The translations under genes were made by a program, and so were the position numbers. A model generated the notes under the pieces. It saw only the letters and a list, made by a program, of their open reading frames with translations, had not been told where the DNA came from and made no database searches. A DNA stretch of 64,000 bases from contig QXCR01000125.1 in NCBI GenBank assembly GCA_004380135.1, positions 1 through 64,000 of the forward strand, written 5' to 3'. The DNA is from Stemphylium vesicarium (lineage: Eukaryota > Ascomycota > Dothideomycetes > Pleosporales > Pleosporaceae). Every line of letters starts with the position of its first letter. Within the stretch, counting starts at the first letter, position 1. Positions 22,724 to 33,683 of this stretch are shown piece after piece.

Positions 22724-23320
22724 CTACGCAACCACCGTCATCCCACCGCCACCGCTAGGTGAGCCTCCGACGTCGCTCGGTGGTGGCGGAGGAGCATCAA
22801 GTCTTGTGTTGTCGGCCATCATGCGGTTGAAACCGATTGAGACACCCTCGATGACTGCCAGCAGGATAGCGCAGGAGATGGCACCGTTACGCATCGACCT
22901 GTAGCCTCCTCGTACCGCGAGCGATCCACCAGTGAAGAATCCAGCGATGATGGCATTCCATGGATCCTCCTTCTTCCGTAATCCCTTGACGGCGCAGTCG
23001 TATGTGTTGAAAAGGCCTCCCCATACACCAAAGTTGCCGCCGAGAACGGGTGCGCGGGCCTTGATCGCTGTGATGGCGCCTATGCGTCGTTCGCCGTAGG
23101 GTGAGTTACGGAACTGGATGATCTTGTCAGCGCCAATTGGCGAATAGAGGTAGAGATGCATACGCCTTTGACCCCGTGCCATACTGCGCCTCCAACAGCC
23201 TGATAACCGATTAGCATATGCACTGAAAATGTTGCGCTTGGAGGGACATACACCCATGGCAAAGGCACCACCAAAGTCATTAAGGATGACCCATGGACAG
23301 GGATCGCGCGAATGATCCAT
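22724..23320 (-). CDS. TIM17: Mitochondrial inner-membrane translocase subunit Tim17
   Basis: Core channel-forming subunit of the TIM23 presequence translocase. Three exons: 23252-23320 (23 codons), 23164-23199 (12 codons) and 22724-23113, giving 164 residues. The splice sites are GTATGT and GTATGC donors with CAG acceptors, all phase 0. Splicing yields the classic start MDHSRDPCPWVILNDFGGAF, then AVGGAVWHGVKG, then FRNSPYGERRIGAITAIKARAP. Four hydrophobic segments with Gly-rich packing motifs follow (GGNFGVWGGLFNTYDC, NAIIAGFFTGGSLAVRGG, AILLAVIEGVSIGF). The C-terminus is Pro/Gly-rich (DAPPPPPSD...GGGGM), common in fungal Tim17. Reading straight through the two introns would give a longer but wrong product. 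Confidence 0.96.
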   Translation of the reverse strand: MDHSRDPCPWVILNDFGGAFAMGVCPSKRNIFSAYANRLSGCWRRSMARGQRRMHLYLYSPIGADKIIQFRNSPYGERRIGAITAIKARAPVLGGNFGVWGGLFNTYDCAVKGLRKKEDPWNAIIAGFFTGGSLAVRGGYRSMRNGAISCAILLAVIEGVSIGFNRMMADNTRLDAPPPPPSDVGGSPSGGGGMTVVA

Positions 23321-24382
23321 TATGTATTAATAGTGCGGAAAGGAAGGTGGTAGAGCAGGTTTGCGGCGGACGAGAGGGTGTAGGCGATCTTGTGGTCGGA
23401 CGGTAGCCACCGGTGACGATGCGCTTCGATGTTTTTCGCTCGAGGACCCTTGCTTCATTTGCGCTAGCGGCGAAACCTCGGGGTCGCGCGCGACGTCTTT
23501 TCCCAACCTTCACCACCAGCAATCTACATCATCAACATCATCACAATCATGCTGCCACACATCGCCCGCCTTTATCACCAACTCCGTCTCATCACTTAGA
23601 TAAAAAATTGATTCATGCATGAACTACTGAGTAGATACCACATGTAGCCGGACTCTACGCAGCAGCTCCGTATGCTGCGAGTGCAAGTGCAGCTGTGACG
23701 GCGAACGGTACGGAGAGACATGCAAAAATAATTTCGAACACTACCTGGTTTCATGTGGCATTAAGAGCCCTTCGGTATCATTTCCTCAAATGCAAGAATT
23801 CTACAACACGTTATACCTATCCAGTCTCACCCAAATACGCGTCGAATAAGTTCATCAACTTTATTTTACCCTATCGCTCATCTGCCCCGTCACCTCCGTC
23901 CTCTTCTTTCGTTGTTTGTTCCCGAAAAGAGAAGACGCGGAAGGGATAAGGAAACCAGCTTTCACTTGCTATCAACAGCAGACCTTCATGCGCCATGCGT
24001 CTCACCTCCGACAACACCCAGGTGTTGTAATCGGGGCACTTAGGATTTTGCAATGAGTTTGATGTACTCTCATTGGAGCCGGCACAGAGATTATAGATTC
24101 ATGTACTCGCGGGTTGTGGGCAAGCGACTACCCCGCTACATCGCGCCATTGTCCCTTCTCATGCCCACTTGGGCCTCTCATCTTCACCACTCATCGCCAA
24201 ATTTGCACCGTTATTGGACCCTGCTTCTGCAGTCTCTGTCACAATGGGTTGTCTGCCTAGCGCAAAGTCTTGGCGACCGCTTGCGCACCGCCGTTATATC
24301 GACCAACCTTCATCTTTCCTTCTGTTGTCCTCTACCCTCGCCCCACCAACATTGTGAGAGGCAACTCGAAAAATCACTTGAG
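23321..24382. other. Divergent intergenic region between TIM17 and the dynamin-like gene
   Basis: About 1.06 kb holding two divergent promoters. A CT-rich run lies near 23500-23590. No gene seen. Confidence 0.4.
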
Positions 24383-27370
24383 ATGGTGGGCGGTACGCGA
24401 AGCCGTGCTCGCAACGAGGACGTGAAGTCTCCAGCCTCTCCCAGCGACGACGGTACCATTGCCAATACGACCACCAGCGCAACTGCTGGCCCCAGCGGGC
24501 GGGAGAAGCCACCGAGTCGTCCACAAAGTTCCGTTATTCACGCCCGAGATGAAGTCTCTCGCCTCAGTGAGGGTCTTGAACCGATAAGTCTCGTTGACCG
24601 TGAAGGTAAGTACCCCAATTCTCACTTACGAGCAGGCTCCTGACGCACCCTCGAACAGCTCTACACCCTCAAGAGAACGCCGCAGGAGCATCTGAGATTA
24701 ATCCGCTCGGTCTTCATGTGAAAGAAGCCATTGCGACAATCAATCGACTAGAAACACTCGGTCTGCAGCGACTGAAGATCCCGCTCCCAAAGTGCATCGT
24801 CTTGGGTAAGTTGACACGAGAAAACAACAGTTTGAGTTGCGCTGACACACCGAACAGGTGAACAATCTACGGGAAAATCCTCTGTCACCGAAGCGATCTC
24901 CGGGATCAAAACTCCTCGCTCCGACGACACTTGTACGCGATGCCCTCTATTCATCAAACTTGAGCCCTCGGAAGACCCCAAGGCCGGCTGGAGTGCAAAC
25001 GTCAGTCTCCGCCGCGAGTTCGGATATGATTGCAAGAAAGGCCGTGGCCATGAGAGGCGATTTCCCGGATGGATCCAACTGCCGCAAACGGACAATGTGC
25101 CATTCGCTGAAACTGAGGATCCCAACGAGCTTGAGCGCATCATCGCCCGCGCACAGTTAGCAACTATTAGCCCTCTGGTTGACCACAAAGATTTCTTGCG
25201 CCCATCACTTGTTGGTCGTGGAGATCGTCACAGCTGCGCTTTCAGTCCAAACATTGTGTGTATCTCGATCACCCACCCTGATCTGCCCGCATTGAGCTTC
25301 TACGATCTTCCTAGAATCATCGGCCAAGCAGAGTCTGAGGAAGAGCAATTTCTCGTCAAGTTCGTTCGTGACTTGGTGACCGACTATGTAGAGGATCCCG
25401 AGGCTCTTATTCTTCTCACTTGTTCTTTGGAGAACGATATTGCGAACTCTACTTCGGGTGGTATCGCACGGGCCTCAAAGGCTACCGATCGATGCATTGG
25501 TGTATTGACCAAACCCGATCGCCTACCTGCGGGATCGCGCCACGACAAGTTGATGGAGGTGTTCGATCAGAAGCGGTTCGCTCTCGGACACGGATACTTC
25601 GTGGTCAAGAACTTGGGGCAAGATGAGATTAACCAGGGTTTCACTCATCAGCAGGCACGAGCTCAGGAGCAGCAGTTCTTCGGTCAGGGCGTGCCTTGGT
25701 CTACCACCTTCAAGCACTACGCGCATCGATTTGGCACACTCAATCTCCAAGAATTCCTATCTGGAAAACTAGCCGACCAGATGACCAAAAAACTTCCCAT
25801 CATCGAGCAAGAGATTCAGACTAGACTCCATCAAGTCGAGACTGATCTCCAACAGTTTCCTGAGCCGCCAACGCACAACGCTTCGCGCATCATCTCAGAC
25901 ATCATCCTCGACTTCTCGCAAGAGATGCGGAGGGAGGTTGAGGCCGAGTTCCCATTCAAAGCCTGGCGCAATAACTGGAAAGCTTTGCAGAAGGCCTTCT
26001 TCGACGCTCTCGTAAGCATGAAGCCTACGATGGCAACCAGCGGTCAAGAAGACACGGGTGTATATCTTGACGTACTGAGCTCGCTGCCTGGTAGCTCCGC
26101 AAGCAAGGCGATTTCTGTTTCGGACAACGAGGACGAAGACGACAAATCTATGAACCGCGCTCCTGAAACCCCCACAAAAAAGAGAAAGATTGATTCGTCG
26201 AGCGCCCCAGTCTCTTCACCGGTGAAGACACCAGGCCGACGAGGGCGTGCTTCCTCGCCAGAAGCTAATGCTAGATTCCCAACACCTGATTTTAGCGACC
26301 TCCGAAAGAAATTCTTCCTAGACGAAGTTCGCAGGTACTTGGCGGAGAATTCTCAGAGCAAGATTCCAGGACAAATTGAGCCCCGTGGGGTGGACAACAT
26401 GATGCTAGAGACGATTGGACAATGGAATCGACCGCTGAATGAGTTCTTCAACACACTGGAACAGCAAATACAGGACAATGTCAGAACCTTGTTCCAGAAG
26501 CATTTCAGGAAGTGGGAAGGGTCGACATTCTACGTGGACGCGTGGAAGATTGTCGAGCAAATGCTCAACCTCAACTCCCACCAGCAACGCACCATGATGG
26601 CTGAAGAGATTATGAACGACGAGAAGGACGGTCCCTACATCTTCCACGAAGACATCTTCGAGCACGAGAAGGGTGTGATCCTTGATCACTACCACCAAGC
26701 TCGCTTGAAAGCCCGCCTGAATATCTATAAGCGAGACAAGCAGCGCCATACCAAGAGGGTATGTAGTATCTCACCGGCGCAAGGCTCGGCTACGAAATAT
26801 ATACTGACTTCAGATTCAAATCTAGGCCATGACCGCACAAGAAGAGGAGAAACTTAAGAAAGATGAGAGAGCCATGGCAGTACTACGCCACGAGCCATAT
26901 GAAATCGAGCTTGGCGTAGTTGCACAGGTAACTACTTACTACATGCTTGCTGCGCGTCGCTTCCACGACTCTGTGTGCATGCGCATTGAATCCAAGTTCT
27001 TCAAGCAACTCCGCACCCAACTTAGGGATGAGCTAGAGAATGGTCTCGGTCTCAACGACAGCAGCGAAGGTCAGTATCTGCAGTTTTTCCTTCATTTCAT
27101 CTTGCTGACTCCTAGACAGGACACCGCAACGCCGTTCATCTCCTCGCTGAGCCGCCCCACCGCTATCATCAGCGTCGAGAGCTCGTTGGACAGCGCGACT
27201 CGCTTCTTCAAGGCCAAAATATTCTCCAGAATCTCCAGCAGAAGAAGTATGTTAGCGACCACCGTTCCACAATATTGAACATTGGTTTCGGACCTGCCTC
27301 TTCAGGCTCTTCGTTCGGCGGCGCTTTCACGCCTCTGACGGAGGAAATGGAAGATGTGCACAAGACTTAG
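24383..27370 (+). CDS. Dynamin-like large GTPase (fungal Mx/dynamin-related)
   Basis: Large GTPase of the dynamin superfamily, cytoplasmic or membrane-remodelling by family knowledge. Exons 24383-24605, 24659-24805, 24858-26758, 26826-27069 and 27120-27370; about 921 residues. The P-loop GEQSTGKSS begins at residue 124, exactly at the start of exon 3. The G4 motif TKPD is near residue 340. The G3 motif reads DLPR (residues 273-276), with Arg replacing the Gly of DxPG. A middle domain/stalk follows (RISDIILDFSQEM..., KAWRNNWKALQKAFFDAL), then a Ser/Pro-rich insert with a basic KKRKID patch. The GTPase effector region lies in exon 4 (EIELGVVAQVTTYYMLAARRF). The C-terminus ends in a Gly/Ser/Phe-rich tail. 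The N-terminal ~75 residues are disordered. Whether the G3 change abolishes hydrolysis cannot be told from sequence. Confidence 0.88.
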
Positions 27371-27832
27371 GTTTCACACCCCGAGATTGTTTCTACACAT
27401 ACGCGATTCGTAGCTTCTTACACTATCAGCATCGTCTTGCTCTCGCTTTGGAAAGCCGCAAACGACGCATTTTGGCGAAATGGAAGAAAGCCGCGAAGGA
27501 CGTCATGTGTCATTTTTGACAGCAGCCTATCGCTCTCGATTTGAGAAGATGAATACGATGGACTTAAGCGTGTAATATAACATTTTCCTAACTCAAGAAC
27601 GATGTCAATATTCAATCCTCCTTCCCCGCAACGGTCGTGAATCTGTCCTCTCATGCAACTCCCAGTACTCACATTTTCTCCTGATCCCATACCATACCCC
27701 TCCCCTGCTTGCAGCTCAAACTTCATCATCATCATCACCGTCATTCAACCCCCCCGCAATCGCCAATCGCATCGCGTCAATCTTCAAATGATCCGCCTAT
27801 CGCCTTTCGATTCGCACGGCAGCTTCCAGCAC
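27371..27832. other. Intergenic region
   Basis: About 460 bases after the dynamin-like gene; contains a short cat/cac-rich tract near 27720-27750. No gene seen. Confidence 0.4.
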
Positions 27833-28267
27833 TTATCTGTACGCCTGTTCATAACTACCACCCAGCAGCCTAGCAGCGATCTCCGCCCGTGGGGCCCGTG
27901 TAAGCATCCATTCGCTTTCTGCTGCCTGGATTGCAGCGTTTGCTAGTCGAGCACGCGCATCTAGAATGGCGAGTCTGCGAGCCTGGGTTGAAGCGTTGGA
28001 GTTGGCGGTGGGGTTCGGTGCTGGCGGGGCTACCGGTCTGGCCATGGTGCCGGGATCCCGTGCTTGCAGAACTGATGGTTGCGCTCTGGTAGTGGGAAAT
28101 CTTTGGCCGTTGCATAAAAGTCCTAACGAGAAAGGGGTGAGTAATCGTTTAGGTTGTGGTACTACCGTTATTGTTGGTATGCGCGGTAACGGTGCTGCAG
28201 ATGACGGACCGGGAGTTGGTGCTCGAGCGGCCGACTGGAACCGGACTGGCCGTGTGGTTTGACGCAT
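27833..28267 (-). CDS. Hypothetical protein, possibly a truncated gene
   Basis: Unrecognised 144-residue frame. It starts MRQTTRPVRFQSAARAPTPG, is Pro/Ala-rich, and ends with a helical stretch (RLAILDARARLANAAIQAAE...EIAARLLGGSYEQAYR). The same frame continues upstream without a stop for about 27 more codons to a TAA near 28345, through a Lys/Arg/Ser-rich stretch similar in style to linkers of the neighbouring decayed genes. The AT-rich transposon-like region begins just beyond. It may therefore be the 3' remainder of a longer gene cut by insertion or mutation. No homologue is recalled; coding status is uncertain. Confidence 0.35.
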   Translation of the reverse strand: MRQTTRPVRFQSAARAPTPGPSSAAPLPRIPTITVVPQPKRLLTPFSLGLLCNGQRFPTTRAQPSVLQARDPGTMARPVAPPAPNPTANSNASTQARRLAILDARARLANAAIQAAESEWMLTRAPRAEIAARLLGGSYEQAYR

Positions 28268-28388
28268 AGATCGACGAGTCCGGTGTGACTCAGCTGTTGC
28301 CTGCGTGTCGGCACTGGCTTTGCCTTTACGTTTGCTTTAGTGCTCCACTGGTGAGATTGTAAAGGCATTTTCTGGCACCTCTAACTAG

Positions 28389-29086
28389 TGTTGGCAATAA
28401 TTAATTAAGCTGCAATTAAAATGCCTTATGGTTGTGAAAGCTATAATTGTTTGATATATTAATATGATAAATTGATATAATAAATAGTAACTTAAAGAGC
28501 GTAACGTAGGTGCATGCTTCGCGTGCCACCCAATATCCCTAATGTTACACGGGGTTCGGCGATACCTCTCTATACCTGGTCCGTACCAAGGCAGGCGAGA
28601 TATTGTATGGCGTAAGGTCGCAGAGTTGTCTAGCGACTAAGTGGGATAGTAGGTATTTGTCAGGCCGTGTCAGGCCAGATGACGATACTTACTATCCTAC
28701 ACCCTGATCAGTAGTTCACTGATCACACGTATCTTTTTGGTTGCATGGCGTAGTGGTGCAGGGCTATTTCCTGACAGTATTTACGTAAAGACAATTTAAT
28801 TCTACAAATAACAGAACAACTACTTGGTAATCTAAGTAAGAGATACAACTCTAAGATTTGACCACAACGAGAGAAACAGATAAAATCTATCTATCCTTAT
28901 ATCCTCGTCGCTAAGTCTATTATCCTCCCTAGTATCCCTTAGAACCGTCCTTCCGTGGGAGGTTTATGAGGCCCTAGCATCCCTTTCTTGGCGGGATGTT
29001 CTTCCTTGGCGGGAGGCCAGATCACGTGATCTATGCGCCCCGCGCGGATTATTACCTTCTGACGTGTGCCCTTATTGGTGCCAACA
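28389..29086. mobile_element. AT-rich transposon-like remnant with short inverted ends
   Basis: The segment opens with TGTTGGCA at 28389 and closes with its reverse complement TGCCAACA at 29079-29086, 698 bases in all. The left part (28389-28500) is strongly AT-rich, unlike any neighbouring gene. The right part, read on the minus strand, begins TGTTGGCACCAATAAGG and resembles the 5' end of a fungal Copia-type LTR, with TG at one end. No coding capacity is seen and no clear target-site duplication flanks it (ctag on the left, tcgc on the right). It may be a solo or composite LTR, or a small TIR element degraded by mutation. It marks the left border of the decayed gene array. Confidence 0.4.
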
Positions 29087-29174
29087 TCGCACCATCTGTC
29101 AAGAAGAGGTCTTTGCTTGTTACTCGTAACATAGCCGTCCTAGCCCGTTTCCTGGTATTCCCACCACCGGCCGT

Positions 29175-29954
29175 CTAATCCCCGGCTCCACGTTTCTTCC
29201 CATTAAACTCATTATTCAACCACTCCAAGTCCACCTGTAAGTTCGCTTCCTTGTCCTCCTTGTCCTTCCCTACCTTGAATATAGCGTACCCGCTATGCCC
29301 TCTCTTTTTGTGTGGCTTCCGCAGCCCTTCCTTCACTTCATCATCGGTACTTCTATCCAATGTAGACAGATTGCGCAACGCTTGCAGTGTCTTCAGTGAC
29401 CATTCGTTGTCGGGGATGTTTGTTTTCCCGAGAAGCCAGGTTCCAGGTGTGATGAAGTCTCTGAATGAATCGGCGCGCCAGTTTCGATTGATTTTGGCGA
29501 CGAGAGCAGCTTTTTGCGCTTTTTGCTCTGGGGTATCTGCTGGCTGTTTGGTTTGAGTGTTGCTTGAGTTTCCTCGAGGAGGATTTTTTGCTTTGCCAGT
29601 CTTTTTCTTCTGCTTACCTTTCGTTGCCTTGGGCTGAGAATGGACGACAATTTCTTCCTCTGCTTCTTCTTGCTCTGCTTTTGTCGCGGATTGATTACCT
29701 TCTTGCATGTTGACATCCACCTCGTCGTCCTGCTATGATTCCTGTCTGCTCGGTCCTTCGACTTCTTCGATAGAGCCATCGTCGTCACTCAGCAGTATTC
29801 CTTCCCAGTCCTCTCCATCACCCACACCACCACCCATGTTCCTGTCTTCTCCAGGGCTGGACAAGCTTTCAGTCTCTCAATTTTGGCCCTACGACCTCCG
29901 CTTCTCAGGTGACTTCGCGCTCTCCGGTTGCTTCGATGGCTCATGGGCTCCCAT
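29175..29954 (-). pseudogene. NW-module gene copy E, three in-frame stops
   Basis: One reading frame runs from ATG 29954 to the stop at 29175 (260 codons) and is broken only by TAG at 29889-29891, TGA at 29877-29879 and TAG at 29733-29735. The C-terminal 181 codons are uninterrupted from the Met at 29720. That part contains Lys/Gln-rich linker (KGKQKKKTGKAKN), then the module: NRNWRADSFRDFITPGTWLL, NEWSLKTLQALRNLS, and the trailing VDLEWLNNEF. The module and trailing helix match the intact gene at 20.7-22.0 kb. A gene finder would likely call only the 181-codon part. It could still be expressed in that short form. It starts 89 bases from the AT-rich element. Confidence 0.55.
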
Positions 29955-30663
29955 CTTTCTAGGAATAACAGTCAGTGTTCTTTGTACAGCGCAAGCTTAG
30001 ATATAACTTAGTCTAGACAGAGTTATCTGGCACTCCAACGCGGTCATGTTATCAACACCCAGGAATACCCCTCGCAAAGAATCAGTTTGCTGGGAAACAT
30101 GATTGTATTGTTTCATGCACGAGCGCTCGAAAGCGCTAGATAACACCAGATAGCTTAAGCCTCATTCGAGGGCAGAAGACGGAATAAGTATACGACACTT
30201 GGTTCTGACAGAGTTGACTACAATTGCGCATCTATGAAACCATCTAGTCTTGATAAGTCGGACATTTTGGTGAGTGTTTGGGGGATAGGAGTTCTCGAGT
30301 TCTCGCTCGCTGAATATCCTATCCTCCTCAGTACCATGGTACTGATCAGGTTGCCTCCTTGGTATCTTGCATCATTGCATCATTGCATTTCTCATTTGTC
30401 GAAAGTTTTCAGCTTTTCTCCCATTCTCTAGTCTTGATTTTGCGCAAGCCAGAACCATCTGGCACTTTCAAATGTATCACAAGTATTGTTCATCAAGGTC
30501 ACGTACGAATTGTGATCACCGAACAACGCGTTTTGGGGGACATTGATAATCCAAGAAAATGGTTTCAAAGGTGAGCAGGCTATTCAGTCTCAGTGTTTAC
30601 CCTAAGATACCCGTCTTCCGCTAATTAATGTTTTTAACGTTTCGCATCTTCACTCACGTACCG
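29955..30663. other. Spacer between decayed gene copies E and D
   Basis: About 710 bases. A small palindrome, gagcgctcgaaagcgct, lies near 30122. No gene seen. Confidence 0.35.
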
Positions 30664-31919
30664 CTATCCGTCTACACTCCCTTGTGACTGACCGCTACCT
30701 TCATCTTGAGACAGGGTACGTTGGCCCCGGAATACTGGGGTCGTCTCTCTGATCGGCATTGTGTCCCTTCCTCCCCCGTCTTCATCAAATGATCCCGTGT
30801 CCGAGAATCCTTCAACCAGTTCGTCGTCCAACGTTTGCTCTTGCTCTGCGGCATAACAATGAGGTTCACCGAGGATAGCGATGTCAGCGAGAATGTTGTC
30901 AGAAATTTGCCCCACTTTATCCTTCAATTGTTCCTCCAGATGCTTCCTGACATGTATACTGCCTTCCGGTGTCTTGGTTACTTTAGACAAGTCGCGCAAT
31001 TTGGCGAGAATCCGCCAGTCTATGTCGGAATCGTCAATGGCGTGCTTGGGGAGCATGGCAGCGGGAAGATCCTGGAAGATGGGCTCGATGCCCCAGTTCT
31101 TACAGATGCGAGCGTTTTGGTGCGTTTGGTGACGGAAGGTTCATCATCATTGTCATCATCGCGACCCGCGTCATCAACGCCTGCCTGAAGAGCTTTCCTC
31201 GTTCCCTTCTTCTGGAGTATATTATTCCTACTCCCTCCCTGATCTCCGTTCTCTTCTCTCTTTTTCATCTCCCTTTTCCTCGTTTGTTCCAGCTCCCTCC
31301 CTTCACGAATCTTCCGCAGATCAGCGCACAGACCTTCTTCCTTTGCAGCCTGGCTAATACCCAAGCTTGATTTGTGGGACCTGTTATTCTAAAGGCCGGC
31401 AAGCGTCTTCCTTATGTCTTCTGCTCTGTCGACGCTCATCTCTGACGTCTCCTGGAAAGCGACCAGCGTCAATATATCCCCCTTGGCATCCGTCATGTCT
31501 CCCTAGGTGCCTTTGAGCCATGTTTCATCCGGGAAGATTTCGATGAATGTTTCCCGGTTTCAGTTTCTCTTCACCGAGGTCAAGATTCCTGGGCGTTACC
31601 TTTCCAACTTTTTATTTCTGTCAGCTTCTGATAGTTCAGGCCGTTTATCTTCTTCCTCGTCTCGTCGTGCGGGTTGTTTTCATTTGTCGACGAGCGTTTT
31701 AGCGTTTTATTTCTCACCATCATCAACGGTTACAGCCATTCCTTGCTCGCTTTGGCTTGGCCCAACCATGGTATCTTCAACATCTTCCCCCTCATCTGCG
31801 TTGTGACTTTCCTCTTCTTCCATCATATCACCCGGATCAACTTAGGTCCCCGACTTGCCGGCTCCCTCCTCATTGATTCTTTCCCCATCGTCTCTAGAAT
31901 TTCTTGGTCTAGCAGCCAT
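30664..31919 (-). pseudogene. NW-module gene copy D, seven in-frame stops and one frameshift
   Basis: From ATG 31919 one frame can be followed for about 270 codons through stops whose upper coordinates are 31844, 31709, 31682, 31598, 31562, 31505 and 31391; all are in register. It then shifts frame near 31105 and continues to 30664. Two modules are visible. The first is FIEIFPDETWLKG...DILTLVAF, which parallels FRDFITPGTWLLG...WSLKTLQAL in copy E. The second is KNWGIEPIFQDLPAAMLP...DWRILAKLRDLSKV, which parallels KNWKID...LPRALWP...QWDLAIL in the intact gene. Between them lies a Lys/Arg/Glu-rich helical stretch (ELEQTRKREMKKREEN). The 31598 stop lies inside a possible GTAACG donor, so one or two stops could be intronic, but not all. 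Confidence 0.5.
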
Positions 31920-32225
31920 TACAGATTTTCCTTTGTGGCGTGTCTTCTTTTCGATCGATGAGAAAACCCGATTCTCAAGTGTGCGAACACTCTAACCATT
32001 GAGGGGAGATTTGATATGAATAAAGCAGCAAAGATGAACAAAGAGAATAAATCTCAGATGGATGGCTGGCAGATACCTGACAAACGCGGAAAATACCAAG
32101 AGAAATTGGATGCGTGGAGAGCCATCCAGGGCAATGAAGTGATGGTCACGCAATCACCCCAAGCTCAGGAGACATAGCCATGAGTGGTCTCAGAGCTTTC
32201 ATTTCCATGGACACCGGGCAATCAT
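31920..32225. other. Spacer between decayed copies D and C
   Basis: About 306 bases, purine-rich in part. No gene seen. Confidence 0.35.
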
Positions 32226-33683
32226 TTACCTAAAGCTTTTGTTAGCCCGAAAGTCCCATGGCTGAAACAAATCGTCTCCATCACTTTCTGCTCCACTATC
32301 TTCATCTCCTTGAAGCTCATCTTCCAACCCCGAACTATCGTAGTCCAAATCCACATCACTCACCCTCGCATCGTCTTTAATCCCTCCCTCAACTCTTTGA
32401 AGCTGCGCTGTGCTAGCCGCAGGATCCCCCACCTCTTGTAACCTTCTCCATACGTCTTGATAACGACTGACCGCCGCAGTCATTTCCTGGTAAGTAGCCT
32501 CAAGCTCCCCGTAAAGGTTTTCGGGAATATGTAGAGGATCGCGGACACGACTCGTTCCTTCTCTGTGCGAAGAAGCTTGCGAGGTAGATGCTGTGGGGGC
32601 TTCAGGCTCGTCGCAAAGGTCGTCGTTTTCTGTCTTGCATTCCTCTTCACATGCTTCCTCTACTTGCGCCTTTTTCTCTTCCGCTTCATCGTCTTGCATT
32701 TGATCTTCAACATCTCTCGCTGACCCTTCTTCAAGTCGTCCACGGAAGTATCTCAATGGAAATTCAACATCCGAAGGAGCGAGGCAGCTACTGTAGTGGC
32801 GTGCGTTGAAGCTCTCTTTAATCTTTTCCCATGCCTCTTTGCGACCAGAGATTTGCGCCAGTTCACAAAGCCTCCCCAGAAGCTTGCCTTTCCCATTACC
32901 AAGAGGTCTGTACTGCTCCAATCTCTTCCCCATGATACGGTTTTTGTTATTGTCCCTCTCGAGCATTTCCTCTGGAACGAGGTCTTCACTCCAATCAATG
33001 TCCAGAGATTTTCGATGGCTTGTTTCATCTTCTCCCATCTCTTTTCTTTTTTGTCTTTGGGGTTGATGTTTGGGAGAGGCTCTCTTCTACCGCTTTCCCG
33101 CCTTGTCGAAATGTCGGGACCCGATTCTTGACTTTGAGAGGTCGCGTGTTTCCTTCTGCTCCTGCTCTTGGGTTGTTCCGTCTCTTTGGATTTCGTCATC
33201 CTTAAGCAACGATTCGCTCGGTTCAATTGCTCTCCCCTTACCTTTATCCACCTGTTTCTTCGGGACATCCTCCTCGCATTCAGCTTGCTCCTCCTCGTCC
33301 ATCTCCCGTAACACTCCACACTCCTCTCTAGACACCACCACCTGCTCCATATCTTCTTCCGCCTTTTACTGACGCTCAAAAGCGGTTGTAAGATCATCCT
33401 CTATACGCTGCAGCAACTCGGCTTGTCCTGTCGCAACTCTATCGTCGTACACTTCTTGAATCATTATTTCCATGTTTGCTAGTCCAGCTCCATCTACGAA
33501 CAAATTCATGAGATCGCTGAGGCGACGAAGAAGCGGTCGATTCCAATCGCGGATAGCTCCATTCGGACGTATGGCTGCGGGGATGCGTTAGAGGATTTCG
33601 TCTTCCGTGAATCTATCATTTGAAATGATAAGACGTAGCATATACCTACGTATCATCGAAAGACTTTGTTCTCTTGGTGGCAT
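32226..33683 (-). pseudogene. NW-module gene copy C, full length with three in-frame stops
   Basis: A single frame of 486 codons from ATG 33683 to the stop at 32226, with internal TAA at 33588-33590, TAA at 33366-33368 and TAG at 33087-33089, and no frameshift. The first module is RFTEDEIL then RIPAAIRPNGAIRDWNRPLL and RRLSDLMNLF. The second is DIDWSEDLVPEEMLERDNNKN, then LLGRLCELAQISGRKEAWEK. Acidic linkers separate them, and a third helical stretch (LYGELEATYQEMTAAVSRYQ) follows. The C-terminal 270 codons (from Met 33038) are open and could be called as a separate gene. The second module aligns well with copy A/B (ELAQI..R.EA..KI.ESF). Continuity of frame across all three stops is the main evidence that this was one gene. 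Confidence 0.6.
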
